From Acidimicrobiales bacterium (GTDB lineage: Bacteria; Actinomycetota; Acidimicrobiia; Acidimicrobiales; Iamiaceae): DNA of 64,000 bases. A model generated the notes under the pieces. It saw only the letters and a program-made list of their open reading frames with translations. It was not told the DNA's origin and made no database searches. The stretch's first letter is position 1, and every line of letters starts with the position of its first letter. A program made the position numbers and the translations under genes. The stretch lies in NCBI GenBank assembly GCA_030448105.1, contig JAUJNP010000010.1, positions 67,221-131,220 on the forward strand, read 5' to 3'. Below are positions 7,318 through 17,950 of the stretch, piece after piece.

Positions 7318-8769
7318 TCAGCGCTGGGGGGCGGTGGTGGGGGTGATGGGCGAGGGCAGGATGGTGTCGCCCATCAGGTAGCGGTCCACGGCGGCGGCGC
7401 AGGCCCGGCCCTCGGCGATGGCCCACACGATGAGGCTCTGGCCCCGGCCCATGTCGCCGGCCACGAACACCCCGTCCACGTTGGTGGCCCACCGGTCGTC
7501 GCGGGCCACCGCGCCGCGGTCGGTGAGGTCCACGCCGAGGTCCTCGAGCAGCGGGCCGCGCTCGGGGCCGACGAACCCCATGGCCAGCAGGACCAGCTCG
7601 CAATCCAGCTCGAAGTCGGTGCCCTCCACCTTCTCGAAGCGTCCCTCGACCATCTCCACCTCGTGGGCCCGCAGTCCTCGCACCCGGCCCTCGTCGTCGC
7701 CGAGGAAGCACTCGGTGTTCACCGAGAAGGCCCGCTCGCCGCCCTCCTCGTGGGCCGACGAGGTACGGAACTGCAGGGGCCAGGTGGGCCAGGGCGTGCT
7801 GTCGGCGCGGTGATCCGGCGGCCGGGGCATGATCTCGAACTGGTGCACCACCCGGGCCCCCTGGCGGTGGGCGGTGCCGAGGCAGTCGGCGCCGGTGTCG
7901 CCCCCGCCGATGATCACCACGGCCTTGCCCTCGGCCGTCAGCGAGGGTGCCGGCAGGTCGCCCTGCTGCACCCGGTTGGCGATGGGCAGGTACTCCATGG
8001 CCTGGTGGATCCCGTCGAGGTCACGGCCGGGGATGGGCAGGTCGCGCCACGCCGTGGCCCCGCCGGCGAGGACCACCGCGTCATGGTCGGCCGCCAACGC
8101 CTCCGCCGTGATGTCGGTGCCGACGTCGACCGAGGTGCGGAACACGGTGCCCTCGGCCTCCATCTGGGCGATGCGGCGGTCGAGGTGGCGCTTCTCCATC
8201 TTGAACTCGGGGATGCCGTAGCGCAGGAGGCCGCCGATGCGGTCGGCCCGCTCGTACACGGTGACGGCGTGGCCGGCCCGGGTGAGCTGCTGGGCGGCGG
8301 CCAGGCCGGCCGGCCCGGAGCCGACGACCGCCACCGCCTTGCCGGTGAGGCGGCGGGGGCGCACCGGTTGCACCCACCCCTCAGCCCAGGCGTGGTCGAT
8401 GATCTCCACCTCGACCTGCTTGATGGTGACGGGGTCGGAGTTGATGCCGAGCACGCAGGCCGCCTCGCACGGGGCGGGGCACAGTCGCCCGGTGAACTCG
8501 GGGAAGTTGTTGGTGGCGTGCAGGCGCTCGATGGCGTCCTGCCAGCGGTCGCGGTAGACGAGGTCGTTCCAGTCGGGGATGAGGTTCCCGAGGGGGCAGC
8601 CGTTGTTGCAGAACGGGATCCCACAGTCCATGCACCGGCTGGCCTGGGTGCGCAGGGCATCGTCGGGGAAGGGCTCGTAGACCTCCTTCCAGTCCTTGAT
8701 CCGCACCGGCACCGGCCGCCGCGACGGCAGTTGGCGCCCGTGCTTGAGGAACCCGGTGGTGTCTCCCAT
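7318..8769 (-). CDS. gltD: Glutamate synthase small (beta) subunit
   Basis: GltD passes electrons from NADPH through FAD and iron-sulfur clusters to GltB, which makes glutamate from glutamine and 2-oxoglutarate. The 483-residue product has the usual length. N-terminal cysteines for the [4Fe-4S] clusters are seen as CMDCGIPFCNNGCPLGN and CPAPCEAAC. The FAD loop is GSGPAGLAAA and the NADPH loop is GGGDTGADC, with a final ATG-type motif DGVFVAGDMGRGQSL. The ATG at 8769 is 14 bases after the gltB stop, so the two are one operon. Confidence 0.96.
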   Translation of the reverse strand: MGDTTGFLKHGRQLPSRRPVPVRIKDWKEVYEPFPDDALRTQASRCMDCGIPFCNNGCPLGNLIPDWNDLVYRDRWQDAIERLHATNNFPEFTGRLCPAPCEAACVLGINSDPVTIKQVEVEIIDHAWAEGWVQPVRPRRLTGKAVAVVGSGPAGLAAAQQLTRAGHAVTVYERADRIGGLLRYGIPEFKMEKRHLDRRIAQMEAEGTVFRTSVDVGTDITAEALAADHDAVVLAGGATAWRDLPIPGRDLDGIHQAMEYLPIANRVQQGDLPAPSLTAEGKAVVIIGGGDTGADCLGTAHRQGARVVHQFEIMPRPPDHRADSTPWPTWPLQFRTSSAHEEGGERAFSVNTECFLGDDEGRVRGLRAHEVEMVEGRFEKVEGTDFELDCELVLLAMGFVGPERGPLLEDLGVDLTDRGAVARDDRWATNVDGVFVAGDMGRGQSLIVWAIAEGRACAAAVDRYLMGDTILPSPITPTTAPQR

Positions 8770-8783
8770 GCTCGGCGCCGCCC

Positions 8784-11700
8784 TTACCCGGCCGACGCCG
8801 CCATGATGGCGTCGTCGATGTCGGCGCCGGACTCCTCGGCGACCTTGATGGCCTGCAGCACCCGCTTGTAGTCCCGGGGCATGACCTTGACGAAGTTGCA
8901 CACCTGGTACTGCCAGTCGGTGAGGATCCGGGCGGCGACCTCCGAGCAGGTGGCGTCGCGGTGGCGGAACACCACGCCCACCAGCCAGGTGGTGTCGAGG
9001 TCGTCGAGGGCCTCGAGGTCGACCATGTCGCGGTTGACGTTGCCGGCGAAGGTGCCATCGGGGTCCCACACGTAGCCGATGCCCCCCGACATGCCCGCCC
9101 CGAAGTTGCGCCCGGTGGGCCCGAGCACCACCACACGGCCGCCGGTCATGTACTCACAGCCGTGGTCGCCCACGCCCTCCACCACGGCGGTGGCGCCGGA
9201 GTTGCGGACGCAGAACCGCTCCCCCACCACGCCTCGCAGGAACACCTCGCCGGCGGTGGCCCCGTAGAGGATCACGTTGCCGGCGATCACGTTCTCTTCG
9301 GCCACGAAGCCGGGGGCGGCGTCGAGCGGCGGCCGCACCACCAGGCGCCCGCCGGACAGCCCCTTGCCCAGGTAGTCGTTGGCGTCGCCGTGCAGCCGCA
9401 GGGTGACGCCCTTGGGCACGAAGGCACCGAAGCTCTGGCCGGCCGACCCCGTGAAGGTGATGTCGATGGTGTCGTCGGGCAGGCCCAGGCCGCCGTAGGC
9501 CTTGGTGACCTCGTGGCCGAGCATGGTGCCCACCGTGCGGTTCACGTTGCGGATGGGGAACTCGAGGCGCACCGGGGTGCCGAAGGCGATGGCGTCCTGG
9601 CACTGGGTGATGAGCTGGTTGTCGAGGGCCCGCTCGAGGCCGTGGTCCTGGGCGCCGGTGCAGTGGCGGTCCTGGGCGAAGGGGGCGTCGGGCACGTGGA
9701 GGATGGGGGTGAGGTCGAGCCCGGACGCCTTCCAGTGGTCCACCGCCCGGCGGGTGTCGAGCACCTCGGCGTGGCCCACGGCCTCGGCCAGGGAGCGGAA
9801 CCCGAGCTCGGCCAGCAGCTCGCGCACCTCTTCGGCCACGAACTCGAAGAAGTGCTCCACGAACTCGGGCTTGCCGGTGAACCGCTTGCGCAGCTCGGGG
9901 TTCTGGGTGGCGATCCCCACCGGGCAGGTGTCGAGGTGGCAGACCCGCATCATGATGCAGCCCGACACCACCAGCGGGGCGGTGGCGAAGCCGTACTCCT
10001 CCGCGCCGAGCAGGGCGGCGATGACCACGTCGCGGCCGGTCTTGAGCTGGCCGTCGGTCTGCACGATGATCCGGTCGCGCAGTCCGTTGAGCAGCAGCGT
10101 CTGCTGGGTCTCGGCCAGGCCCAGCTCCCAGGGGGCACCTGCGTGCTTGAGCGAGGTGAGCGGGCTGGCCCCGGTGCCGCCGTCGTGGCCCGAGATCAGC
10201 ACCACGTCGGCCTTGGCCTTGGACACGCCGGCCGCCACCGTGCCCACCCCCACCTCGGCCACCAGCTTCACGTGGATGCGGGCCTCGGGGTTGGCGTTCT
10301 TCAGGTCGTGGATGAGCTGCTTGAGGTCCTCGATGGAGTAGATGTCGTGGTGGGGCGGGGGGCTGATCAGCCCGACGCCCGGGGTTGTGTACCGGGTCTT
10401 GGCGATCCACGGGTACACCTTCGAGCCTGATAGCTGGCCGCCCTCGCCGGGCTTGGCTCCCTGGGCCATCTTGATCTGGATGTCGTCGGCGTTGGTGAGG
10501 TACTCCGAGGTCACGCCGAAGCGCCCCGAGGCCACCTGCTTCACCGCCGAGCGGCGCAGGTCGCCGTTGGCGTCCGGCACGTACCGATCGGCGTCCTCCC
10601 CGCCCTCGCCGGTGTTGGACTTCCCGCCCAGGCGGTTCATGGCGATGGCGAGGGTCTCGTGGGCCTCGGCCGAGATGGAGCCGTAGCTCATGGCCCCGGT
10701 GGAGAAGCGCTTGACGATCTCGGAGACCGGCTCCACCTCGTCGATCGGCACCGGCGGGCGGTCGTCGCGGAGCTGGAACAGCCCCCGGAGGGTGGCCAGG
10801 CGCTCGGCCTGGCCGTCCACCATGGCGGTGTACTCCTTGAAGAGGTCGTAGCGGCGGCTGCGGGTGCTGTGCTGGAGCTTGTACACCGTGTCCGGGTTGA
10901 ACAGGTGGTACTCGCCCTCGCGCCGCCACTGGTACTCGCCGCCCACCTCCAGCTCACGGTGGGCCCGTTCCTCGGGACGGTCGGGGTAGGCCATGCGGTG
11001 CCGGGCCGCCACCTCGGCGGCCAGCTCGTCGAGGCCCACACCGCCCAGCCGCGACACGGTGCCGGTGAAGTACTCGTCGACCAGCTCGGTGGACAGGCCG
11101 ATGGCCTCGAACACCTGGGCCCCGGTGTAGGAGGCCACGGTGGAGATGCCCATCTTCGACATCACCTTGAGCACGCCCTTGCCGGCCGCCTTCAGGTAGC
11201 GCTTCACGGCGTCGTCGAAGCCGACGTCGACGAGCTGGCCCCGGGCGATCATGTCCTCGATGGTCTCGAAGGCCATGTACGGGTTGATGGCGGCGGCGCC
11301 GTACCCGATCAGCAGGGCCATGTGGTGCACCTCGCGGGCGTCGCCCGCCTCCACCAGCAGGCCCACCTTGGTACGGGTCTTCTCCCGGACGAGGTGGTGG
11401 TGCACGGCCGAGGTGAGCAGCAGCGAGGGGATCGGGGCCATCGCCTTGTTGGAGTCACGGTCGGACAGCACGATGATGCTGGCACCGCCCTCGATGGCCT
11501 CCGACACCCGGCGGCGCACGTCGGCCAGGGCGGCGGCCAGGCCGGCCCCGCCCTCGGTCACCGGGTAGAGGCCCCTCACCACGGCTGCCTCGAAGCCGGG
11601 CAGGTCGCCGTCGTCGTTGGCGTGCACCAGCCGGGCCAGGTCGTCGTTGTCGATCACCGGGGCGGGCAGCTGGATGTGGCGGCACGACGCCGGCGAGGGT

Positions 11701-13358
11701 TCGAGCAGGTTGCCCTCGGGCCCGAGGGCGCCGCCGAGGGAGGTGACCAGCTCCTCCCGGATGGCGTCGAGGGGCGGGTTGGTGACCTGGGCGAAGAGCT
11801 GGGAGAAGTAGTCGAACAGCAGCCGGGGGCGGGTGGACAGCACGGCGATGGGCGTGTCGGTGCCCATGGACCCGATGCTCTCGGCGCCGGTGCGGGCCAT
11901 GGGCGCCAGCAGCAGCTTCAGCTCCTCGAGGGTGTAGCCGAACACGAGCTGGCGGCGCAGCACCGACCGGTGGGGGTAACGGGTGTGGGCCCGCTCTGGC
12001 AGGTCGTCGAGGTGGAGCAGGCCGGCGTCCAGCCACTCCTCGTAGGGGTGCTCGGCGGCCAGGTCGGCCTTGATCTCGGCGTCGTCGACGATGCGGCCCT
12101 GGGCGGTGTCGACGAGGAACATGCGGCCCGGCTGGAGCCGCCCTTTGCGCACCACCGTGGCCGGATCCACGTCGAGCACCCCCACCTCGGAGGCCATGAT
12201 GACGAGGTCGTCGCTCGTCACCCAGAACCGGCTGGGGCGCAGCCCGTTGCGGTCGAGCACGGCGCCGATGACGGTGCCGTCGGTGAACGCCACCGACGCC
12301 GGGCCGTCCCACGGCTCTATCAGCGAGGCGTGGAACTGGTAGAAGGCCCGCTTGGCGGGGTCCATCGACTCGTGGTTCTCCCACGCCTCGGGGATCATCA
12401 TGAGCACGGCGTGGTGCAGGGGCCGGCCGCCCAGGTGGAGCAGCTCGAGCACCTCGTCGAAGCTGGCCGAGTCGCTGGCGCCCGGGGTGCAGATGGGGAA
12501 GATGCGCTCGATGTCGTCTCCGAAGCGGTCGCTGCGCAGCAGCGCCTCCCGGGCCCGCATCCAGTTGCGGTTGCCCTGCACGGTGTTGATCTCGCCGTTG
12601 TGGGCCAGGTACCGGTAAGGGTGGGCGAGGGGCCAGGCCGGGAAGGTGTTGGTGGAGAACCGGGAGTGCACCAGGGCGAGGGCGCTCTCCAGGCGGGGAT
12701 CGCCGAGGTCTCCGAAGAAGTCTCGGAGCTGGGGGGTGGTGAGCATCCCCTTGTAGACGATGGTGCGGGCCGAGAAGCTGGCGAAGTACACGGTGCCCTG
12801 CTGCTCGGTGCCGTCGGCGGTGGCCCCGCCCACCTCGTGCTCCACCCGCTTGCGGACCACGTAGGCCCGGCGCTCCAGGTCGAGGCCGGTCACGGTCGCA
12901 CCGGGCGAGGCCACGAACACCTGGCGGAAGGCGGGCATCACGTCGCGGGCCATCGAGCCCAGGGAGGAGTCGTCCACGGGGACGTCGCGCCAACCCAGCA
13001 CGGTGAGGCCCTCGCTGGCCACGATCTTCTCCACCGCCTCGACGGCGTCGGCCGCCGCCTCCTCGTCACGGGGCAGGAAGGCCATGCCGACGGCGTAGGA
13101 GCCCGCCTCGGGCAGCTCGAAACAGGCCACCTCCCGGAAGAACCGGTCGGGCACCTGGAGCAGGATCCCGGCCCCGTCGCCGGTGTTGGCCTCCGCCCCC
13201 GAGGCGCCCCGGTGCTCGAGGTGGGCCAACGCGGTGATGCCCTTGTCCACGATGTCCCGGCTGGCGCGGCCCTTGAGGTCGACCACGAACGCGACGCCAC
13301 AGGCGTCGTGCTCGTTGGCGGGGTCGTAGAGACCCTGGGGGCCGGGAAGGTGGGCCAT
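8784..13358 (-). CDS. gltB: Glutamate synthase large (alpha) subunit
   Basis: GltB is the catalytic subunit of NADPH-GOGAT: an N-terminal glutaminase releases ammonia, which travels to the FMN site and is added to 2-oxoglutarate. The 1524-residue length is normal. The glutaminase nucleophile is the cysteine in HDACGVAF near residue 20, exposed in other GltBs by cleavage of a short propeptide. The FMN-binding synthase domain holds EGGEDADRY and the 3Fe-4S cysteines of CHLDTCPVG. The C-terminal GXGXG beta-helix runs over the last 250 residues. The ATG at 13358 puts the cysteine at the usual distance. It is divergent from the aminopeptidase gene across 153 bases. Confidence 0.97.
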   Translation of the reverse strand: MAHLPGPQGLYDPANEHDACGVAFVVDLKGRASRDIVDKGITALAHLEHRGASGAEANTGDGAGILLQVPDRFFREVACFELPEAGSYAVGMAFLPRDEEAAADAVEAVEKIVASEGLTVLGWRDVPVDDSSLGSMARDVMPAFRQVFVASPGATVTGLDLERRAYVVRKRVEHEVGGATADGTEQQGTVYFASFSARTIVYKGMLTTPQLRDFFGDLGDPRLESALALVHSRFSTNTFPAWPLAHPYRYLAHNGEINTVQGNRNWMRAREALLRSDRFGDDIERIFPICTPGASDSASFDEVLELLHLGGRPLHHAVLMMIPEAWENHESMDPAKRAFYQFHASLIEPWDGPASVAFTDGTVIGAVLDRNGLRPSRFWVTSDDLVIMASEVGVLDVDPATVVRKGRLQPGRMFLVDTAQGRIVDDAEIKADLAAEHPYEEWLDAGLLHLDDLPERAHTRYPHRSVLRRQLVFGYTLEELKLLLAPMARTGAESIGSMGTDTPIAVLSTRPRLLFDYFSQLFAQVTNPPLDAIREELVTSLGGALGPEGNLLEPSPASCRHIQLPAPVIDNDDLARLVHANDDGDLPGFEAAVVRGLYPVTEGGAGLAAALADVRRRVSEAIEGGASIIVLSDRDSNKAMAPIPSLLLTSAVHHHLVREKTRTKVGLLVEAGDAREVHHMALLIGYGAAAINPYMAFETIEDMIARGQLVDVGFDDAVKRYLKAAGKGVLKVMSKMGISTVASYTGAQVFEAIGLSTELVDEYFTGTVSRLGGVGLDELAAEVAARHRMAYPDRPEERAHRELEVGGEYQWRREGEYHLFNPDTVYKLQHSTRSRRYDLFKEYTAMVDGQAERLATLRGLFQLRDDRPPVPIDEVEPVSEIVKRFSTGAMSYGSISAEAHETLAIAMNRLGGKSNTGEGGEDADRYVPDANGDLRRSAVKQVASGRFGVTSEYLTNADDIQIKMAQGAKPGEGGQLSGSKVYPWIAKTRYTTPGVGLISPPPHHDIYSIEDLKQLIHDLKNANPEARIHVKLVAEVGVGTVAAGVSKAKADVVLISGHDGGTGASPLTSLKHAGAPWELGLAETQQTLLLNGLRDRIIVQTDGQLKTGRDVVIAALLGAEEYGFATAPLVVSGCIMMRVCHLDTCPVGIATQNPELRKRFTGKPEFVEHFFEFVAEEVRELLAELGFRSLAEAVGHAEVLDTRRAVDHWKASGLDLTPILHVPDAPFAQDRHCTGAQDHGLERALDNQLITQCQDAIAFGTPVRLEFPIRNVNRTVGTMLGHEVTKAYGGLGLPDDTIDITFTGSAGQSFGAFVPKGVTLRLHGDANDYLGKGLSGGRLVVRPPLDAAPGFVAEENVIAGNVILYGATAGEVFLRGVVGERFCVRNSGATAVVEGVGDHGCEYMTGGRVVVLGPTGRNFGAGMSGGIGYVWDPDGTFAGNVNRDMVDLEALDDLDTTWLVGVVFRHRDATCSEVAARILTDWQYQVCNFVKVMPRDYKRVLQAIKVAEESGADIDDAIMAASAG

Positions 13359-13511
13359 GCGTCTCTTCTTCAGGCAACAGGGACAGGGAGCAGCCCGGGG
13401 ACGACGCTGGCCCTCGGCAGTCCCGCAACTGTAGCGGGTCACATTTGCTCCTCCCCCGCCTTTGCCTTCATCTCCGGAGGGCCTGCGCAGCCGTAGGTAA
13501 CCTCGCCGGGG

Positions 13512-14807
13512 ATGGGACCCGACCCCCTCGACGTGGCCCGCGACCTCCTGGCTTTCATCGAGGCTTCACCCTCGCCGTACCACGCCGCCGCCGAAGCGGC
13601 GCGGCGGCTCGAGGCGGCCGGATTCGCCCGTGTCGCGGTCGCCGACGACTGGTCGCCGCTGCCCGACCGGGGGTTCCTCACATCGGGCGGGGCGCTCATC
13701 GCCTGGGTCGTGCCCGAGGGCGCGGGCCCGCACGCCCCGGTGCGGCTGATCGGGGCCCACACCGACAGCCCCAACCTGCGCATCCGCCCCCAGCCCGACA
13801 CCGGGCGGGCGGGGTGGCGCCAGCTCGGGGTGGAGGTCTACGGCGGGGCGCTGGTGAACTCGTGGCTGGACCGCGACCTGGGACTGTCCGGGCGGGTGGC
13901 CATCGCCGGCCCCGGCGGGCCGGAGCTGATGCTCGTCCGGGTGGACCGCCCGGTGCTACGGGTGCCCCAGCTCGCCATCCACCTCGACCGGGACGTGTCG
14001 GAGAAGGGCCTGCTGCTCAACCGCCAGCAGCACCTGACCCCGGTCTGGGGCCTGGGGCGCCCCGAGCCGGGCCGTTTCGCCGCCTTCCTCGCCGCCGAGC
14101 TCGACGTGGCCGCCGACTCCGTCCTCGGGTGGGACGTGATGGTGCACGACCTCGCTCCGCCCACCCTGGCCGGCCCCGACGACGAGCTCATCAGCGCCGC
14201 CCGCCTCGACGACCTGTGCTGCTGCCACGCCGCCCTCGGCGCTCTCACCGATCGGGTGGCGGAACCAGGCGACGGCGACCAGGTGGCGGTGGTGTCGCTC
14301 TTCGACCACGAGGAGGTGGGCAGCACCTCGGCCACCGGGGCCGACGGCACCCTGCTGGCCTCCACGCTGGAACGCCTCGTGCTGGCTCGGGGCGGGGGCC
14401 GCCACGACCACCTGCGCTCCCTGGCGGCGTCGGCGTGCGTGTCGGCCGACATGGCCCACGCCACCCACCCCAACTACGCCGAGCGCCACGAACCCGACCA
14501 CACCGTGGCGGTCAACGACGGCCCGGTGGTGAAGGTGAACGTCAACCAGCGCTACGCCACCGACGCCGCCACCCAGGCCGGTTTCGAGCAGGCCTGCGCC
14601 GAGGCCGGCGTGGGCGTGCAGCGCTTCACCAGCCGGGGGGACATGCCCTGCGGGTCCACCATCGGTCCGGTGACCGCCGCCCGCCTCGGCGTGCCCACCG
14701 TCGACGTCGGCCTGGCCCAGCTGGCCATGCACTCGGCGCGCGAGATGGCCGGCTCGGCCGACCCCGCCCTGCTGGTGCGAGCCTTGGGCGCCTGGTTGGG
14801 CAGGTAG
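13512..14807 (+). CDS. apeB: M18-family aminopeptidase
   Basis: This 431-residue di-zinc aminopeptidase (aspartyl aminopeptidase family) removes N-terminal residues from peptides in the cytoplasm. The metal and catalytic residues lie in [25 protein letters not shown] (catalytic and metal glutamates), [12 protein letters not shown] and QLAMHSARE. All five ligands are present in the right order. The ATG start at 13512 gives the family's typical N-terminus, with SPSPYHA near residue 20. It is convergent with the M23 peptidase gene, the stops being two bases apart. Confidence 0.93.
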   Translation: MGPDPLDVARDLLAFIEASPSPYHAAAEAARRLEAAGFARVAVADDWSPLPDRGFLTSGGALIAWVVPEGAGPHAPVRLIGAHTDSPNLRIRPQPDTGRAGWRQLGVEVYGGALVNSWLDRDLGLSGRVAIAGPGGPELMLVRVDRPVLRVPQLAIHLDRDVSEKGLLLNRQQHLTPVWGLGRPEPGRFAAFLAAELDVAADSVLGWDVMVHDLAPPTLAGPDDELISAARLDDLCCCHAALGALTDRVAEPGDGDQVAVVSLFDHEEVGSTSATGADGTLLASTLERLVLARGGGRHDHLRSLAASACVSADMAHATHPNYAERHEPDHTVAVNDGPVVKVNVNQRYATDAATQAGFEQACAEAGVGVQRFTSRGDMPCGSTIGPVTAARLGVPTVDVGLAQLAMHSAREMAGSADPALLVRALGAWLGR

Positions 14808-14809
14808 CG

Positions 14810-16039
14810 CTAGCCGACGGGCAGGAAGTTCTTCGGGTCGACCGGGATCCCCGCCAGCCGGGTCTCGAAGTGCAGGTGCGGCCCGGTGGAGAGGCCGGTG
14901 CTGCCCACCCGGCCGATGACGTCGCCCGCCTTGACCTGCTGGCCCACCCGGGCGTCGATCACGCTCTGGTGGGCGTACACGGTGGCCAGCCGGGAGCCGT
15001 GGGCGATGACGGTGCAGTTGCCGTACCCGCCCCTTACACCGGCGATCACCACCACCCCGTCGGCCGCCGCCCGGATCGGTGTGCCCGTGGCCACGCCGAT
15101 GTCGACCCCGGCGTGGAGCCGGGTGTAGTGCAGGATCGGGTGGAAGCGCATCCCGAACTGTGAGCCCACCGCCGCCCCCGGGATCGGGCTGGTCACCACG
15201 ACCGCGCCGGGGAGGAACGCCGGCTCGGCGCCCTGCAGGCTGGCCAAGAAGTAGGCGAGCCCGTCGGACGCCTTCTCCAGCGAGACGATGCGAGCCTCGA
15301 TCTCGAGCTTGCGTCCCCGGAGCTCGGTCAGATTGGCCTGCTGCAGGTACTGCTCCCGCGCCAGCTCGGCGCCCAGCTCCACGGTGCGCGCCCGCGCCGA
15401 TTCCAACTGGGCCTTGGCGGCGGCGATGGAGTCGCGCGCCTGGGTGGCCCGCGCCCGCGCCGCGGTGGCGGCTGTGGCCTTGCGGTCGCGGTCGGCGCGC
15501 GCCGCGTTGAACTCGCGGACGACGGCGCGCTGGTGGTCGTTCACGGCGTCGGCGTAGGTGAGGCTGCGGGCGGCCACCGACCCGTCGTCGAGGGCGCGGA
15601 CGGCGGCGCTCAGCTCGTCGTCGGTGGCATCCCCGTTGATGTAGCTGCTCACCGCCTGGGCGTGGAGCTCGTCGATGGCCCGGGCCAGGCGGCGGCGGGC
15701 GACGGCCAGCTCGGCCCGTGCCTTGCGGTCGGCGCCGATGGCGGTGGCCAGATCGGTCTCGGCCCGCCGGAGCTGCGACGTGGCCTGAACCACCTGGCGG
15801 TCGAGGTCGCCCAGCTCCCGGTAGAGCTCGGCCCGGCGGCGGGCGGACGCCTCCACGGCGGCCTGCAGGCGGGCCTCCTGGCCGAGCACCTCGTCGTACT
15901 GCGCCTTGAGGGGGCCACCGTCGGGCTGCGGACCGTCCTGGGCCCGGCCGGGAAGGCCGGGGAGGCCAGCCAGCAGGGCAAGGGCGACGGTCGCTGCCAC
16001 GTACGCGGGCCGGCGGCGGAGTGAGGTGGTCATCGGCAT
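14810..16039 (-). CDS. Exported coiled-coil M23 peptidase (EnvC/NlpD-like)
   Basis: This 409-residue protein has a signal peptide (Arg-rich start, hydrophobic core to about residue 30, then cleavable Ala-Gln-Asp). A long coiled coil rich in Ala, Arg and Glu covers about residues 40-270. The C-terminus is a LytM/M23 zinc endopeptidase with HAGVDIG and GPHLHFE, both zinc motifs intact. Such proteins cut peptidoglycan cross-links or activate amidases at the septum outside the membrane. Because the zinc ligands are present it is probably an active peptidase. Two ATGs (16039 and 16033) are possible starts. The gene is divergent from the GGDEF gene. Confidence 0.88.
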   Translation of the reverse strand: MPMTTSLRRRPAYVAATVALALLAGLPGLPGRAQDGPQPDGGPLKAQYDEVLGQEARLQAAVEASARRRAELYRELGDLDRQVVQATSQLRRAETDLATAIGADRKARAELAVARRRLARAIDELHAQAVSSYINGDATDDELSAAVRALDDGSVAARSLTYADAVNDHQRAVVREFNAARADRDRKATAATAARARATQARDSIAAAKAQLESARARTVELGAELAREQYLQQANLTELRGRKLEIEARIVSLEKASDGLAYFLASLQGAEPAFLPGAVVVTSPIPGAAVGSQFGMRFHPILHYTRLHAGVDIGVATGTPIRAAADGVVVIAGVRGGYGNCTVIAHGSRLATVYAHQSVIDARVGQQVKAGDVIGRVGSTGLSTGPHLHFETRLAGIPVDPKNFLPVG

Positions 16040-16230
16040 CGGGGTCGCGGTGCGGGGAGGGAAGCCCTCCGGGTAGCCATCGGCGCCGGCCGGCGCGAGG
16101 TGAGCGAGCCTGCCCGCCCCACCCTATGTGGTGGTCGCCGGTGTTGGTGCCGTTGGCGGCATGGGTAGGCGGCGGAAGCACCGGGTACGAAGGCGCCACC
16201 GCCATCCCTTCCTCCAGACGTGGGCCACCC

Positions 16231-17184
16231 GTGAGCGACCGTCTCGAACCAGTCGGTGACCTCGACCCGCTCGGCGACGTCGAGCTCATGGCCGACTCCG
16301 CCGTGCACCTCCCCCACGCGGTCGCGGTTCTCGCCCCCGACGGGACGGTGCGGGCGGTGAACCCGGCCTGGCGTGACGCCGACCCGGAGATCGACCAGCT
16401 CCTCACCGCCCGGGCGGGCGATGACCTGCTGGCGCTGTGCGCCAACCTGGCGCCCCGCCAGTCGGCGGTGGGCGACCACGTGGCCGACGGTCTGCGCCGG
16501 GTGCTGGCCGGCCGGTCCCAGCGCTTCGAGCTCCAGTACGAGATCGAGGGCCCCGAAGGCGCCAGGTGGTCGCTGCTCATGGCCGCCTCGCTGCCCGGCA
16601 GGGGAGCCATCCTCACCCACACCGACACGACCATCCATCACAGCGTGCAGGACGTGCTGGCCGAGCTGGCCTTCCACGACCGCCTAACCGGCCTGCCGAA
16701 CCGGTCGCTGCTGCTCGACCGCATCCGCATGGCGCTCATCCGCGCCCAGCGCAGCGCGGTGTTCCCCGCCGTGATCTTCCTCGACCTCGACGGGTTCAAG
16801 GCGGTCAACGACGCTCACGGTCACGACGTGGGGGACCAGGTGCTGATGGAGGTCAGCCGCCGCCTTACCAGCTCCGTGCGCGAGGGCGACACCTGCGGCC
16901 GATGGGGGGGCGACGAGTTCGTGCTCGTCATCGAGCTCACCGACGCCGGTGCCATCGAAGGGCTGGTGCGCCGGGCCCGGGAGGCGTTCGAGGCGCCGGT
17001 GGTGGTGGGCGACCTGCGGCTGCAGCTCGGGTTCAGCATCGGCGTGGTGCTGGCCCGAGGCGACGAGCGGGTCGACCAGCTCCTGCGGCGGGCCGACGAG
17101 GCGATGTACGAGGCCAAGCGCTCCGGCGACGGCGTGCGCATCGTCAACCGGGCCGGCGGCACCCGGTCGCTCGGGCCGGGTTGA
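16231..17184 (+). CDS. Diguanylate cyclase with N-terminal PAS-like sensor
   Basis: This 317-residue cytoplasmic enzyme should make cyclic di-GMP from two GTP. The C-terminal GGDEF domain has the exact GGDEF signature at residues 226-230, with DLDGFKAVNDAHGHDVGD and RRADEAMYEAKRSG in their normal places. An allosteric I-site, R217-x-x-D220, lies five residues before GGDEF, so product inhibition is expected. Residues 20-130 resemble a PAS fold (ALPDGTVRAVNPAW-like core), but its signal is unknown. I chose GTG at 16231; the longer upstream reading is low-complexity and lacks family similarity. No EAL or HD-GYP partner is in the window. Confidence 0.88.
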   Translation: MSDRLEPVGDLDPLGDVELMADSAVHLPHAVAVLAPDGTVRAVNPAWRDADPEIDQLLTARAGDDLLALCANLAPRQSAVGDHVADGLRRVLAGRSQRFELQYEIEGPEGARWSLLMAASLPGRGAILTHTDTTIHHSVQDVLAELAFHDRLTGLPNRSLLLDRIRMALIRAQRSAVFPAVIFLDLDGFKAVNDAHGHDVGDQVLMEVSRRLTSSVREGDTCGRWGGDEFVLVIELTDAGAIEGLVRRAREAFEAPVVVGDLRLQLGFSIGVVLARGDERVDQLLRRADEAMYEAKRSGDGVRIVNRAGGTRSLGPG

Positions 17185-17235
17185 TCCGACCGCCTCGGGC
17201 GGGTCGGCGGGTGCGCCGACGGGTGGGTGGGCCGG

Positions 17236-17949
17236 TCAGCGGGGCACGAGGCGCACGTCGGTGACCCGGCACCGGGCCCCGGTGCCGGTGATGTCGGCGT
17301 TGAGGCCGATCTCGACCCGCCAGGAGGACGGCCCTCCGTCGGCGCCGACCCCGGCGAGGGTGGCGGCCTGGCCGAACGACCGCCCGTCGGGGCCGAGCAC
17401 CGCCACCGTCACGCGGTAGCCCCGCTCCGGCGGTCGGGCTCCCGCCGCCGTGCCGGTCGCTACCACCACCCCGCCCCGGCGCCCGCAGGAGGTGAGGTCG
17501 GCCCGCACCGGGGTGGCCGGGGGCGCGGCGGTGGTCGGCGGCCGGGTGGTGGGCGGCGCGGTGGTCGGCGGCCGGGTCGTCGGCGGCCGGATCGTAGGCG
17601 CCCGGGTGGTCGGCGCAGCGGTCGTGGGGGGCCGGGTCGTGGAGGTCGACCGCGTCGTCGACGGTGGCGTGGTCGTGGTCGCCGCCGCCTCGGTGGTGCT
17701 CGACCCTGGCCGGGTGGTGGAGCTGGTCGATCGCGGCGCGCCGTCGGTGGAGCGGGTTGCTCCCGGGACGACCGACACGGCCGGGCCGAGCCGGGCGGCC
17801 TGGTCCCCGTCGCCGCGCTGGCGCCGTGAGAGGCCGACCAGTAGCAGCACCATGGCCACCACCACCACCAGGGCGGTGACCTGCAGCGCCCGGGCGATCG
17901 CCCGACCGTCGAGCGAACGACCCTCGACCGTGTCCTCTCGATCCTTCAT
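17236..17949 (-). CDS. Membrane-anchored protein with Pro/Thr linker
   Basis: The 237-residue protein has a single membrane segment at about residues 24-44, then a linker of about 90 residues made of Thr, Pro, Ser and Ala repeats (RPPTT, APPTT), and a small C-terminal domain of about 85 residues with two cysteines. The layout suggests a type II membrane protein whose C-terminal domain is held away from the membrane, as in actinobacterial surface proteins. I do not recognise the C-terminal domain. Its ATG lies one base after the stop of the large upstream gene, so the two are coupled. The linker repeats make the DNA at 17,520-17,700 repetitive. Confidence 0.65.
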   Translation of the reverse strand: MKDREDTVEGRSLDGRAIARALQVTALVVVVAMVLLLVGLSRRQRGDGDQAARLGPAVSVVPGATRSTDGAPRSTSSTTRPGSSTTEAAATTTTPPSTTRSTSTTRPPTTAAPTTRAPTIRPPTTRPPTTAPPTTRPPTTAAPPATPVRADLTSCGRRGGVVVATGTAAGARPPERGYRVTVAVLGPDGRSFGQAATLAGVGADGGPSSWRVEIGLNADITGTGARCRVTDVRLVPR

Positions 17950-17950
17950 C

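Noticed and set aside
8961..10430. A 489-codon plus-strand open frame
   Set aside because: Antisense shadow of gltB with no family features.
10659..13496. A 945-codon open frame on the plus strand
   Set aside because: It is exactly antisense to gltB, has His/Gly/Val-biased composition and no motif. In GC-rich DNA the antisense of a real gene often stays open.
17520..17700. Tandem DNA repeat as regulatory or recombination site
   Set aside because: The repetition is explained by the Pro/Thr linker codons of the membrane-anchored protein.
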